Shown piece after piece: positions 8,517-17,184 of a DNA stretch of 43,880 nt. The translations under genes were made by a program, and so were the position numbers. The notes beneath the pieces were generated by a model. It saw only the letters and a list, made by a program, of their open reading frames with translations, ran no database searches and had not been told where the DNA came from. Positions within the stretch are counted from its first letter, which is position 1. Every line of letters starts with the position of its first letter. The DNA is from Candidatus Hydrogenedentota bacterium (lineage in GTDB: Bacteria > Hydrogenedentota > Hydrogenedentia > Hydrogenedentales > SLHB01): positions 1 to 43,880 of the forward strand of contig JADLGB010000038.1 of assembly GCA_020849535.1 (NCBI GenBank), in the 5' to 3' direction.

Positions 8517-10058
8517 ATGAGCGCCCAATCGTACCCTGTCGTGAAGCGCATCGGACTCCTTCTCGGACCGCTTCTCTCCGTTGGACTTCTGCTCGCGCCC
8601 ACCCCCGAAGGGATGACCCCCGAGGGACAGCGCGTGGGGGCCGTGGCTTTGCTGATGGGCGTCTGGTGGGTCACGGAGGCGATTCCGATTCCGGCGACTT
8701 CGCTCGCGCCGCTGGCGCTGTTCCCGCTGCTCGGCATCATGGACGGCAAGGCCCTTGCCGTGTCCTACGGCGACCAGAATATCTTTTTGTTCGCGGGCGG
8801 CTTCTTCATCGCCATGGCCATGCAGAAGTGGGGACTGCACGAGCGCCTCGCGCTCAACATCATCGTGCGGACCGGCACCAACCCACACCGGCTCATCCTC
8901 GGGTTTATGGCCGCCACCGCGTTTCTTTCGATGTGGATGTCCAATTCCGCAACGGCGATGATGATGCTGCCGATCGGGTTGGCGGTCATCGGCGAAGTCG
9001 CCGCGAAGGCCAGCCAAGACGAGGCTGGCAAAGAGGCCGCGGGCAACTTCTCCGTGTGTGTCGCGCTGGGCATCGCCTATGCGGCCAGCATCGGCGGGGT
9101 AGGCACACTGGTGGGAACGCCGCCAAACATTGTGCTGGTTGGCGCCATGACCAAACTCTTTCCCGAAGCGCCGCGCATCGGCTTCGGACAGTGGATGTTG
9201 GTCGGCGTTCCTCTTGTGCTGATACTCACGCCCATCACGTGGTTGCTCCTGACTCGTGTGATGTACCCCGTTTCCGCGTTGGGCAAATCCTCCGACGGCG
9301 ACACCGCGATTCGCACACGGCTTGGCGCGCTTGGTCCGATGCGCCGCGCCGAGCGCGTGGTGATGCTCACCTTCTGCGCAACGGCCCTGGCCTGGATCTT
9401 CCGTGCCGACCTCAACCTGGGCTCTTTCACGATCCCCGGGTGGTCGCGCCTGTTGCCGGACGCGAGATTCGCAAACGACGGCACGGTCGCGATCCTATTC
9501 GCGCTGTTGCTCTTCATGATTCCTTCCGGCAAAGAGCGCGGAGATATGGTCCTGGACTGGGACTGGGCGCTGCGGATCCCGTGGGGAGTTCTGCTTTTAT
9601 TCGGCGGCGGATTCGCCCTCGCGGAAGGATTCAGCACGACCGGCCTCGTGGTGTGGGCCGGGGATCGCCTCGCCGTCCTATCCGGGTTCTCACTGCTGGC
9701 CACCGTGCTCGTGCTGTGCACGGCGGTCACCTTTCTCAGCGAAGTGACATCGAATACCGCGCTCTCCACCATCATGCTGCCGATCCTCGCGGCCACGGCC
9801 ACTCACGCGCTCGGCGTGCATCCGCTGGTCCTGCTCATTCCCGCGACACTCAGCAATTCGCTGGCGTTCATGATGCCCGTCGGCACGCCGCCCAATGCCA
9901 TCGTCTTCGGCAGTGGCTGCGTCACCATGCCGCAGATGGTTCGGGCGGGTCTCGTGTTGAATCTTGTCGGGATCATGGTCGTGACCGCGATTACATTCCT
10001 GATCATCGTCCCCCTGTTCGGAATCGGCGGCGGTGCTGTCCCCGCCTGGGCCCGCTGA
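8517..10058 (+). CDS. SLC13/DASS family sodium:dicarboxylate (anion) symporter
   Basis: This 513-residue polytopic inner-membrane protein has about a dozen hydrophobic segments. The two Ser-Asn-Ser/Thr signatures of the DASS family are present: MSNSATAMMMLP near residue 140 and SNTALSTIMLP near residue 410, each next to a helix hairpin. Other family features are WWVTEAIPIPATSL near residue 42, GTPPNIVLVG near 200 and PVGTPPNAIVFGSG near 455. Members move di- and tricarboxylates or sulfate with sodium; the sequence alone does not tell which. AAAGGAGG lies about 8 bases before the ATG. The gene directly follows the amidase gene, but I see no functional reason for the pairing. It converges on the Gfo/Idh/MocA gene with no gap. 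Confidence 0.92.
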   Translation: MSAQSYPVVKRIGLLLGPLLSVGLLLAPTPEGMTPEGQRVGAVALLMGVWWVTEAIPIPATSLAPLALFPLLGIMDGKALAVSYGDQNIFLFAGGFFIAMAMQKWGLHERLALNIIVRTGTNPHRLILGFMAATAFLSMWMSNSATAMMMLPIGLAVIGEVAAKASQDEAGKEAAGNFSVCVALGIAYAASIGGVGTLVGTPPNIVLVGAMTKLFPEAPRIGFGQWMLVGVPLVLILTPITWLLLTRVMYPVSALGKSSDGDTAIRTRLGALGPMRRAERVVMLTFCATALAWIFRADLNLGSFTIPGWSRLLPDARFANDGTVAILFALLLFMIPSGKERGDMVLDWDWALRIPWGVLLLFGGGFALAEGFSTTGLVVWAGDRLAVLSGFSLLATVLVLCTAVTFLSEVTSNTALSTIMLPILAATATHALGVHPLVLLIPATLSNSLAFMMPVGTPPNAIVFGSGCVTMPQMVRAGLVLNLVGIMVVTAITFLIIVPLFGIGGGAVPAWAR

Positions 10059-11387
10059 CTACAAGGCCCACGGAGCCCGGTATGGACGCACGACATACTG
10101 ATTCGCTTCGGGAAGATTGGTCACTTGCATGGCGGCCGCGTCCCACTCGATGGGTTGACCCGTCCGCAGGGCGACGTTTCCGAGCAGCACCACTTCCGTG
10201 AAGGGCCCGGCGTACTCGAAGTTGGACAGCGAGGGCTTGCCCCCTTTGCACGCATCGAGCCAGGTCCGGTGATGACTAACGCCTTTGGGCCGGTCGGGGT
10301 GTACCGCGAGGTACTCGCTCATCTTGGACTCGGGCAATAGCCTCGGGTTTCCGCCGTAGGTGCCCACGGTGAGGGCGGCCTTGTCCCCGATGAACAGGGA
10401 GCCCCCGTCCTTGTCCCCGAGGTCCGTGCCGGCGCCGATGCCTTCGGGAAGAGCGGGCATCTTGCCGCCGTCGTGCCACGTGACGCGCACCGGAGGCATG
10501 TCGCCGCGCGCGGGAAAATCAAAGCGGATGATGGACCAAAGCGGCCCGGTCTCCTGGTTGACGCCGCTCGATTCCGCCTCGACATGCGTGGGTGCACCCA
10601 AATTTAGTGCGGTGTACGGCGCGTCGAGGATGTGGCAGCCCATGTCACCCAAGGCGCATGAACCGAAATCCCACCAGCCGCGCCACACGTGCGGCAGGTA
10701 GGCGGAATGGTAGGGCCGCTCCGGCGCGGAACCCAGCCACAGATCCCAATCCAGTGTGGGCGGGACCGGCGGCGTGTCTTTCGGGCGTTCGAGGCCTTGC
10801 GGCCACGTGGGCCGGTTGGTCCAGCAATGGACTTCGCGCACCTGGCCGAGCCAGCCCTCCTCGATCATCGACTTCAACTGCCACACGCCGTAGAACGAGT
10901 GGCCCTGGTTGCCCATCTGCGTGGCGACGCCGGCGTCGCGCGCGGCCTGGGTGAGCTTGCGCACTTCGGGGATGTAGTGGCACATGGGCTTCTCGACGTA
11001 GACGTGCTTGCCTGCCTGGATGGCCGCCATGGCCGCGAAGTAATGGGTGTGGTCCGGCGTCGCGATGACGACCGCATCAATGTCCTTCTGCTTCTCGAGC
11101 ATGACGCGAAAATCGGCGTATTTCGGCACTTCCGGGAAACCCGCGAAGGCCTTTGCGGCGCGGTCCGAATCCACGTCGCACAGCGCCACGATATTTTCGT
11201 GGGCCACCGCGCGGAGGTCCGATCCGCCCTGTCCACCGACGCCGACGCACGCGATGTTCAGTTTGTCGGTCGCCGAGGGCAGAGCGGAGGTGGCCGTCTG
11301 TTTGCCCGGGCTCGTAGCGCAACCCGCCGCGGCGGCCGCCGCTCCCATGAGGAAAGTTCGGCGCGTCAATCCATGGCTCTTCATCAT
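10059..11387 (-). CDS. Gfo/Idh/MocA family oxidoreductase, Tat-exported
   Basis: This 442-residue protein starts with a Tat lipoprotein-like signal, LTRRTFLMGAAAAAAGCATS, then a linker, then an NAD(P)-binding Rossmann domain (KLNIACVGVGGQGGSD, VALCDVDSDRA). The motif EKPM near residue 125 is the usual nucleotide-contacting signature of the family, and ATPDHTHYFAAMAAIQAGKHV precedes it. The C-terminal half is the substrate-binding beta-sheet domain of secreted planctomycete-type members. Such proteins oxidise or epimerise sugars or inositols; the substrate is unknown. Two adjacent ATGs (11387 and 11384) follow an ideal AGGAGG 6-9 bases upstream, so the open frame to 11465 is not the start. It stands alone, transcribed away from the polyol dehydrogenase gene. 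Confidence 0.92.
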   Translation of the reverse strand: MMKSHGLTRRTFLMGAAAAAAGCATSPGKQTATSALPSATDKLNIACVGVGGQGGSDLRAVAHENIVALCDVDSDRAAKAFAGFPEVPKYADFRVMLEKQKDIDAVVIATPDHTHYFAAMAAIQAGKHVYVEKPMCHYIPEVRKLTQAARDAGVATQMGNQGHSFYGVWQLKSMIEEGWLGQVREVHCWTNRPTWPQGLERPKDTPPVPPTLDWDLWLGSAPERPYHSAYLPHVWRGWWDFGSCALGDMGCHILDAPYTALNLGAPTHVEAESSGVNQETGPLWSIIRFDFPARGDMPPVRVTWHDGGKMPALPEGIGAGTDLGDKDGGSLFIGDKAALTVGTYGGNPRLLPESKMSEYLAVHPDRPKGVSHHRTWLDACKGGKPSLSNFEYAGPFTEVVLLGNVALRTGQPIEWDAAAMQVTNLPEANQYVVRPYRAPWAL

Positions 11388-11615
11388 CGGTATCCTCCTG
11401 CAGCACGTGTTCCGTCGAGCATACGCAATGCCCTGCGCGTAATGCCAGCAAGGAGGGCAGGGCAATCGCCCTCAATTGCCAATGCTTGACTGAGCCTCAG
11501 AATAGATCAGCTTCTCCATCAGCGTTCATGACGGGGTCCTCGACGTCGCGGGCGACGAAGAGTGCCAGGGCAACCGGACAGGGACCACCTTGATTGGCCA
11601 ATCCGCGAAGATCTC

Positions 11616-11841
11616 TTGGCGCTGAAGGCGCCACGCAACTTTTGCCAGGGGCAGAGCGAAGCGGCGCCCCTGGTACAAAGTCTGTACCCCTCAAACCAGC
11701 CCTGAAGGGGCGTCGCAAGCGGAAGGAGATCGCGGTGTTTGCGTCGCCCATTCAGGGCTCTGATTCTGGGGAACAATCTGATCCAGGGGCGCCGCTTCGC
11801 TCTGCCCCTGGCTAGAAATGCGGCACGCCTTCAGCGTGCTT
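11616..11841. repeat. Nested inverted-repeat element (about 226 bp)
   Basis: The 664-base gap 11388-12051 holds a nested palindrome. A 29-bp perfect inverted repeat (11645-11673 against 11783-11811, arm beginning CCAGGGGCAGAGCGAAGC) is extended outward with mismatches by CGCTGAAGGCG..CGCCTTCAGCG to about 11616 and 11841. It encloses a second inverted pair, 11698-11712 (AGCCCTGAAGGGGCG) against 11745-11759, with one mismatch. Each 29-bp arm can also fold on itself. No ORF inside is convincing. The flanks (11388-11615 and 11842-12051) hold only the upstream regions of the two divergent genes. Confidence 0.75.
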
Positions 11842-12051
11842 CCATGCCCAGGGCTATCGCAATTGATTGGCGATGTTCTCGTGCGATTGCCATGGCGGGG
11901 AGGGCGGTTCCCGAGATGGCGGCAAGTGGCCGGCGAAGAGATCGGTTCCATACCGAGGCATTCGTGTTCCTACCATCCGCCATGCTAGGCTGGCGCAAGC
12001 GGGATGGGCCTTCGCCCGTTCCCTTGGTGTGTGCAAGGAATCGAATATCCC

Positions 12052-13104
12052 ATGCAAGCGTGTGTCCTTCATGCCATCGGCGATCTCCGGCACGAGAAGG
12101 TTGCCGACCCTCAGCCTCAATCCGGCGAAGTGTTGTTGCGCGTCGGCGCCTGCGGCGTGTGCGGGTCGGATATCCCCCGCGTGTTCACCAAAGGCACCTA
12201 CCGTTTTCCCACCATCCCCGGGCACGAACTCGCGGGCATCGTGGAGGCTACCGGTCCCGGCGTGGACCCGTCGCTCATCGGCCGGCGCGCCGCGGTGTTT
12301 CCGCTCATCCCCTGCCGGGCGTGTCCCATGTGCGAGAAGGGCGAGTACGCGCACTGCGCGGATTACGACTATCTCGGGTCGCGCTGCGATGGTGGCTTCG
12401 CGGAGTACGTGCGCGTCCCCCTGTGGAACCTGCTCTTCCTTCCCGCGAACGTGAGCGTGGAGGAGGCCTCGCTGACCGAACCCGCGGCCGTGGCGGTGCA
12501 CGCCTTGCGCCAGGCCGGCATCGACGTTGGGGATCGGGTGCTCATTCTCGGCGCGGGACCCATCGGGCTCATGGTCGGCATGTGGGCGAAGGCTTGGGGC
12601 GCGGGACGCGTCATGCTGGTCGATATCGATGCGGCGAAGCTGAACTTCGCGCGCGCGCTGGGTTTCGCGGATGTGTGCAACTCCGCGGAGGACGACCTCG
12701 CCGCGTGGGTGAGCGACCTCACGGGGGGCGGCGCCGATCTCGTCGTGGAAGCCTCCGGCAGCGCCGCCGCTCTCGAGCAGTGCATGCTCACCGCCAAGGT
12801 CTTCGGCAACGTCGTGCTGATGGGCAATCCCGTGGGCAACATGAGCCTGTCGCAGCAGGCCTATTGGGCCATCCTGCGCAAGCAATTGAAACTGCACGGC
12901 ACCTGGAATTCCTCGTACAGCAACATCGCGCGGAGCGAATGGCAGCTCACGCTGGACTTCATGGCCTCAGGCCGCCTCGATGTGAAACCGCTCATCACGC
13001 ACCGGATCGGGCTCGACGCCCTCTTCGATCGGTTGCAGGCCATTCGCGATCGCACGGAGTTCTCGAACAAGGTGTTGTACGTGAATCCCGAAGGTATTTC
13101 GTGA
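12052..13104 (+). CDS. Zinc-dependent polyol/alcohol dehydrogenase (MDR, galactitol-1-P dehydrogenase-like)
   Basis: This 350-residue protein of the medium-chain dehydrogenase family has the catalytic zinc ligands CGVCGSD near residue 37 and PGHELAG near 60. Structural zinc cysteines are CRACPMCEKGEYAHC near residues 89-103, and the Rossmann motif GAGPIGLMVG is near 166. DYDYLGSRCDGGFAEYV and the late GTWNSS..SEWQLTLDFM resemble the sorbitol and galactitol-1-phosphate 5-dehydrogenase branch, so NAD-dependent oxidation of a sugar alcohol is likely. The exact substrate is open. The open frame reaches 12004, but the family start is the ATG at 12052, with AAGGAA about 8-12 bases upstream. It lies 33 bases ahead of the SagB-type gene and is probably co-transcribed with it. 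Confidence 0.9.
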   Translation: MQACVLHAIGDLRHEKVADPQPQSGEVLLRVGACGVCGSDIPRVFTKGTYRFPTIPGHELAGIVEATGPGVDPSLIGRRAAVFPLIPCRACPMCEKGEYAHCADYDYLGSRCDGGFAEYVRVPLWNLLFLPANVSVEEASLTEPAAVAVHALRQAGIDVGDRVLILGAGPIGLMVGMWAKAWGAGRVMLVDIDAAKLNFARALGFADVCNSAEDDLAAWVSDLTGGGADLVVEASGSAAALEQCMLTAKVFGNVVLMGNPVGNMSLSQQAYWAILRKQLKLHGTWNSSYSNIARSEWQLTLDFMASGRLDVKPLITHRIGLDALFDRLQAIRDRTEFSNKVLYVNPEGIS

Positions 13105-13137
13105 TCGGAACGCTTCTTCCCCTCGCAACGGGCACGC

Positions 13138-14766
13138 ATGATGGACGGTGACGCAATCGTCTTTGCTTATCACGAGGCCACCAAGCACCACTTCCACCGC
13201 TATGCGCGGTCCGCGGGCTATCTTGATTGGGCCAACCAGCCGGACCCGTTTCGCCGCTACGCGGGCGCGCCGCTGCACCGTCTTCCCTTGCACACAGTGG
13301 ACGACACACCGCCCTATGAGCAACTGTATTCGCCAGGGGCCATCCCCACGCGCGCGGTCAATGCGCAATCCATAGGCCTCTTATTTGAATGCAGCCTGGC
13401 CTTGTCCGCGTGGAAGGAGTATCACGGCGACCGCTGGGCGTTGCGCTGCAACCCCTCCAGCGGCAACCTGCACCCGACCGAAGGCTACCTGGTCGCGGGC
13501 CCCCTCGAGGGCCTGTCCTCCGCGCCGGGCGTTTATCACTACGCGCCGCGCGAACACGCCCTCGAAGAGCGCTGCACATTCGACCTCGATATCTGGACTG
13601 CGTTGACTGCGGCGTTTCCGGAAGATCTCTTCTTCGTGGGGCTGACCTCGATCCATTGGCGCGAAGCGTGGAAGTACGGCGAACGCGCCTACCGTTACTG
13701 TCAGCACGACGTGGGGCACGCCTTCGCCGCGCTGCGCCTCGCCGCGGCCATGTTGGGATGGCGCGCGGTGATGCTTGACGGCATTTCCGACGCCACGATC
13801 GCGGCACTGTTGGGTGTGGATCGCGACGACGGCTATCACGAGACTGAGCGCGAAGTGCCGGATCTATTGCTCGCCGTATCGCCGCCGGAAGGAGAGGCCG
13901 CGCACATTCTTCCGAGCGAGCCCGTCGCGCGAATCGCACAGGCCGCGTGGTGCGGCACGGCCAATCGCCTCAGCAAAGACCACGCAGACTGGCCGGTTAT
14001 CCGCGAAGTGCATCGGGCCTGTGCAAAACCCGAGACCGGCGCGGAAACGCGGCGTGCGCCAACCAGCTTCGCTCCTCAATCGACTGCGCCCTGCGGTCTG
14101 TCCGCAATGCGGATCATCCAGCAACGGCGCAGCGCCGTTGCGATGGATGGCACCACGCGCATGACGCGGGAGACCTTCTATCACGCGCTCACGCGTGTCG
14201 TGCCGTCGTTGTGTGCCATCCCCTGGGATGCCACGCCTTCGCCCGCACGCGTGCATTTGGGCCTGTTCGTGCATCGCGTGGACGGCATCAAGCCTGGGCT
14301 TTATGCGCTCGTGCGCGAGGAGTCCGCGTTGGAGCCGCTCCGCGAGGCGATGCGTCCGGATTTCGTATGGGAAAAACCGGACGCTTGCCCAAGTGGATTG
14401 GATTTGTACTTGCTCGCACGCGGCGATTGCCGCGAAGCCGCCGCGGCGCTCAGTTGCGGACAAGACATCGCGGCGGACGGCGTGTTCAGTCTCGGCATGC
14501 TCGCGGACTTTGAACCGGCGATCCGCGAGCGCGGCCCGCACATCTACCGCCGGCTCTTCTGGGAAACCGGAATGATTGGGCAGGTCCTCTATCTGGAGGC
14601 CGAAGCCGCGGGCGTGCGCGCGACAGGTATCGGCTGCTTCTTCGACGACCCGGTGCACGAAGTGTTTGGGCTCACGGATCGCCGCTATCAATCGCTTTAC
14701 CACTTCACCGTCGGCGGATACGTCGACGATCCGCGCCTCACGACGTTGCCGCCGTATGGTGTGTAG
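13138..14766 (+). CDS. SagB-type nitroreductase-family dehydrogenase, two domains
   Basis: This 542-residue protein has two FMN-dependent nitroreductase-fold halves. The first (residues 60-260) carries LRCNPSSGNLHPTEGYLV, close to the SagB/ThcOx signature (P-S-G-x-L-H-P), and YRYCQHDVGHAFAALRLAA. The second (about 320-540) starts with MRIIQQRRSAVAMDG, has LGLFVHRVDGIKPGLYALV, and ends with ETGMIGQVLYLEAEAAGVRATGIGCFFDDPVHEVFG. SagB-type enzymes oxidise azolines in thiazole/oxazole-modified peptides, but many stand-alone two-domain members have no known substrate. No cyclodehydratase (YcaO) or precursor peptide is visible nearby, so a peptide-modifying role is not supported. It follows the polyol dehydrogenase gene by 33 bases. 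Start is ATG 13138 or 13141. Confidence 0.87.
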   Translation: MMDGDAIVFAYHEATKHHFHRYARSAGYLDWANQPDPFRRYAGAPLHRLPLHTVDDTPPYEQLYSPGAIPTRAVNAQSIGLLFECSLALSAWKEYHGDRWALRCNPSSGNLHPTEGYLVAGPLEGLSSAPGVYHYAPREHALEERCTFDLDIWTALTAAFPEDLFFVGLTSIHWREAWKYGERAYRYCQHDVGHAFAALRLAAAMLGWRAVMLDGISDATIAALLGVDRDDGYHETEREVPDLLLAVSPPEGEAAHILPSEPVARIAQAAWCGTANRLSKDHADWPVIREVHRACAKPETGAETRRAPTSFAPQSTAPCGLSAMRIIQQRRSAVAMDGTTRMTRETFYHALTRVVPSLCAIPWDATPSPARVHLGLFVHRVDGIKPGLYALVREESALEPLREAMRPDFVWEKPDACPSGLDLYLLARGDCREAAAALSCGQDIAADGVFSLGMLADFEPAIRERGPHIYRRLFWETGMIGQVLYLEAEAAGVRATGIGCFFDDPVHEVFGLTDRRYQSLYHFTVGGYVDDPRLTTLPPYGV

Positions 14767-14815
14767 AGAAAGAGGAGGCACCAAAGGCGTATAGAGTGGA
14801 CTATTTGCTTATGCC

Positions 14816-14829
14816 GCAGGCAAGCCTGC
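14816..14829. repeat. Short hairpin between convergent genes
   Basis: GCAGGCAAGCCTGC (stem 6 bp, loop AA) is followed by CCGTCAAAGCAGGGGCAAGCCCCCGC, which can form a second hairpin. The pair sits in the 111-base gap between the convergent SagB-type and acyltransferase genes. It could serve as a bidirectional terminator, though there is no T-run, or be another REP-type sequence. Confidence 0.4.
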
Positions 14830-14877
14830 TCCGTCAAAGCAGGGGCAAGCCCCCGCACTCCAAAACGGGCCGCCGCA

Positions 14878-16047
14878 CTATGCGTGAGGTTTCGCGAGGG
14901 ATTCCGCGGCGGACTCGATGGACGCGACGACGTCGCGCAGGTGAATGATCTGATTGACGAGGTGTTTCACGGGATTCTTGGTTACGTAGAGCTTGTCGGG
15001 TTCGGGCGCGGATAGGATCGCTTCGCGGTTCGGCCAGATGCTGGTTCCCTTCAGCGCGAGCATCTCGCGCTTCTCAAAATACTCGAGTGTGCGCTTGAGT
15101 TCGCGCGGCAGGTCGGCCATGCCGTGTTCATCCACGTAACGCCGGGCCGCGCAATCCTCGAGCACGCCGCGCACGGCCCTTGCCAAACTCTCCTGTGCGA
15201 ATGGCAACGGATGATCGTGCAGGCAATGCAAATACAGGATGCCCGCCGTCACGAGCGGGATATTGACCTCGAGGAGTTCCCCCATCCTCTCGACGATGAG
15301 AAAATCGAGGTCGCGTTGGGCCGCGCGATCCGCGCCCTGCGGCAGATAGAGCGGCTCGCCGAATACGATCATCGTGCGGTCCGCCACGGGGTTGTACGTG
15401 CGCGCCACCGGCACCGCGGCCACGCGCAAATCGGGATGGCCCCGCTGCGCCTGCGCCATGAAGAAGGTCACGCCGCCCGGCTCGTCGATGCCCTCGCGGT
15501 ATTCCATGAACAACCCGGACCGCGACCGCGAACGTCCGGGGTACATGATGTACGCGTTACCGTCGCGCAGGAGCTGCACGAAGGGTTTCAATTGCGATAG
15601 GTGGACGTTGTCCCTGCTAATCTGCTGGGCGCCGAGCAGGCACACCAGCTCATTGATGTCCACGATGCGGAGATTCGGCAGGCCCTTGAAGAAATCGTCG
15701 CGCATCATGTAGCGCACTTCGTAGGACCAGTTACACACGCGGTGGATCGCGCGATAGGTGATGAAGGGGTCGTCTTTCTTCTGGTGATTGCCCGCGAAAA
15801 CCGCGGGGCCGGCCTTCGGACAGTTCTCCGTGCCCTTGAGGAAGAGGCGCGTGGGCCAGCCCATTACGCGGTCAAAAACGACAACCGCCTCCGGATAGAC
15901 ATCCAGAAGCGTCGGGCATTTCCCCCAGCCCAGGCGGTAGCGCAGGTACAGCAGCAAACGCCAGGCGATACGTGTCCAAGCATACGGTTCAAACATACGC
16001 GTGGGGATTGTAATGAGAAACGCGCGCGACGGCAAATGCCGCACCAT
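14878..16047 (-). CDS. PlsC-like glycerophosphate acyltransferase
   Basis: The protein has 389 residues. The acyltransferase motif I is present as NHQKKDD (H-x4-D) near residue 87. A motif III-like YPGRSRSRSG follows near residue 167, where most PlsC proteins have F/Y-P-E-G-T-R-S; the glutamate is replaced here. VAAVPVARTYNPV near 210 fits motif IV. The N-terminus is basic with WRLLLYLRYRLGW, possibly membrane-associated, and the C-terminal 130 residues are helical. It probably acylates a lysophospholipid or glycerol-phosphate-like acceptor at the membrane. The longest start is ATG 16047; an internal ATG at 15996 is equally plausible, since neither has a good ribosome site. A family B repeat begins 28 bases upstream of the longer start. 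Confidence 0.8.
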   Translation of the reverse strand: MVRHLPSRAFLITIPTRMFEPYAWTRIAWRLLLYLRYRLGWGKCPTLLDVYPEAVVVFDRVMGWPTRLFLKGTENCPKAGPAVFAGNHQKKDDPFITYRAIHRVCNWSYEVRYMMRDDFFKGLPNLRIVDINELVCLLGAQQISRDNVHLSQLKPFVQLLRDGNAYIMYPGRSRSRSGLFMEYREGIDEPGGVTFFMAQAQRGHPDLRVAAVPVARTYNPVADRTMIVFGEPLYLPQGADRAAQRDLDFLIVERMGELLEVNIPLVTAGILYLHCLHDHPLPFAQESLARAVRGVLEDCAARRYVDEHGMADLPRELKRTLEYFEKREMLALKGTSIWPNREAILSAPEPDKLYVTKNPVKHLVNQIIHLRDVVASIESAAESLAKPHA

Positions 16048-16074
16048 GCGCGCGCGGGGGCGTGGGGCGAAGAA

Positions 16075-16247
16075 TATCCCCCTCGGCCCTGCGGGCCTGC
16101 CCCCTCAAAGGGGGACCGTGTACGCGTGCCCTTCGGGCCGCGAATCTTTCGCGCCGGAAGTCCACGTGTTGCCCCAAAGCCGTTCCATTATCTATAGATA
16201 TAGTGCTGCACAATTCCCCCTTTGAAGGGGGATCAAGGGGGATGTTC
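16075..16247. repeat. MITE/REPIN-like element, family B, copy 1
   Basis: This roughly 173-bp element has ATCCCCCTCGGCCCTGCGGG at one end and GGGGGATGTTC at the other. Internal hairpins are CCCCCTCAAAGGGGG and CCCCCTTTGAAGGGGG, and the centre reads TATAGATATAG. It aligns along its whole length, in reverse orientation, with 28986-29156. It occupies most of the 16048-16297 gap; I see no gene there. Confidence 0.8.
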
Positions 16248-16297
16248 TCCTCTTCAGTCTTTCCCTGCGGCGCGCGGAACTGGGGATAGCGCCGCCG

Positions 16298-17173
16298 CTA
16301 CAACTTCGAGACCGTGATGCCGCCGCTGAACGCCGTCGCGCGGATGCGCGCGGTGCCCGATCCGGTGGTGTGTTCCAGGGAGGCTCCCGGGGCAAAACCC
16401 GGCTTGGATACTTCGCCGCCAAACGCGCACCGGATGCCGCCGCTGAAGGTGGAAAGGTCGAACTCGGCCTCGGTCGTTTCGGGCAGGGATAGGGATACGT
16501 CCCCACTATGGGTCGAAAGATCGAACGTCCCGCCCGGCGCCACGCCTCCCGTGTACCTGATATCTCCCGAGACGGCCCCGCACTCCAGGCGCTCGATGTT
16601 CACACCCTGGATCTCGATATTTCCGGAGACGGTGGAGACTTCCGCGCTGCCTGTTGCCGTGTGAATAGTAATCACCCCGGATACGGCCTTTGCTTCGATA
16701 GCCGCGGTCTGTCCGGTGACGTCAACATGCCCGCTCACTGTTTCCGCTTTCACACGGTTGGCCACGCCACTCGCGACGATATTGCCGCTCATGGTCTTCA
16801 GATCCTGGGAGCCGCCGACGCCTTGCGTGGCGATATCCGCGCTCACGCCGCTTACCGAAACATCTCCTCCTTTGGGCATCTTGATAATAAGCTGGGTGCT
16901 TTTGACGTTCTTCCCATTCTTGGGCAACACCACCTTGACGGTCAGCCGCTTGTCGGTTCCGGACACGTCGAGGCGCTCCGCGCCTTTGCCGAGCGTGCCG
17001 GTAATCTGCACGGAGGTCTCGTCCCACGCGGTCACTTCGATGGTGCCGCTGACATTCGAGATCTCCACCGCAACATCGGGCGCCGCGGGCCGAATCTCGT
17101 TGATGGCCGTCTGGGCGCCCGCTACCCCTGCAAGCACCAGGACGATCCATCCACACCTGATTTTCCTGAACAT
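16298..17173 (-). CDS. Secreted DUF4097 beta-repeat protein
   Basis: This 291-residue protein has a Sec signal peptide (KIRCGWIVLVLAGVAGAQ, cleavage probably near residue 18). The rest is a string of short beta-strand repeats typical of DUF4097 adhesin-like proteins: VEISNVSGTIEVTAW, VSVSGVSADIATQGVGG, KTMSGNIVASG, AETVSGHVDVTG, KAVSGVITIHTA, STVSGNIEIQG, GAVSGDIRYTGG and STHSGDVSLSLP. The recurring element is x-V-S-G-x-I/V, spaced about 20-22 residues apart, forming a right-handed beta-solenoid. Its role is unknown. The ATG at 17173 has AGAGGAA just upstream, and a TTG 15 bases earlier is less likely. It is the last gene of a tight operon behind an ECF sigma factor and its putative anti-sigma factor (11-base gap), so it is probably envelope-stress related. 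Confidence 0.88.
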   Translation of the reverse strand: MFRKIRCGWIVLVLAGVAGAQTAINEIRPAAPDVAVEISNVSGTIEVTAWDETSVQITGTLGKGAERLDVSGTDKRLTVKVVLPKNGKNVKSTQLIIKMPKGGDVSVSGVSADIATQGVGGSQDLKTMSGNIVASGVANRVKAETVSGHVDVTGQTAAIEAKAVSGVITIHTATGSAEVSTVSGNIEIQGVNIERLECGAVSGDIRYTGGVAPGGTFDLSTHSGDVSLSLPETTEAEFDLSTFSGGIRCAFGGEVSKPGFAPGASLEHTTGSGTARIRATAFSGGITVSKL

Positions 17174-17184
17174 GTTCCTCTCCC

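Noticed and set aside
11739..13151. 470-codon plus-strand frame over the polyol dehydrogenase gene.
   Set aside because: Arg-rich out-of-frame shadow; the dehydrogenase frame contains all zinc and NAD motifs.
13138..14766. A thiazole/oxazole-modified peptide gene cluster.
   Set aside because: Only the SagB-type gene is present; no YcaO, E1-like partner or precursor peptide was found nearby.
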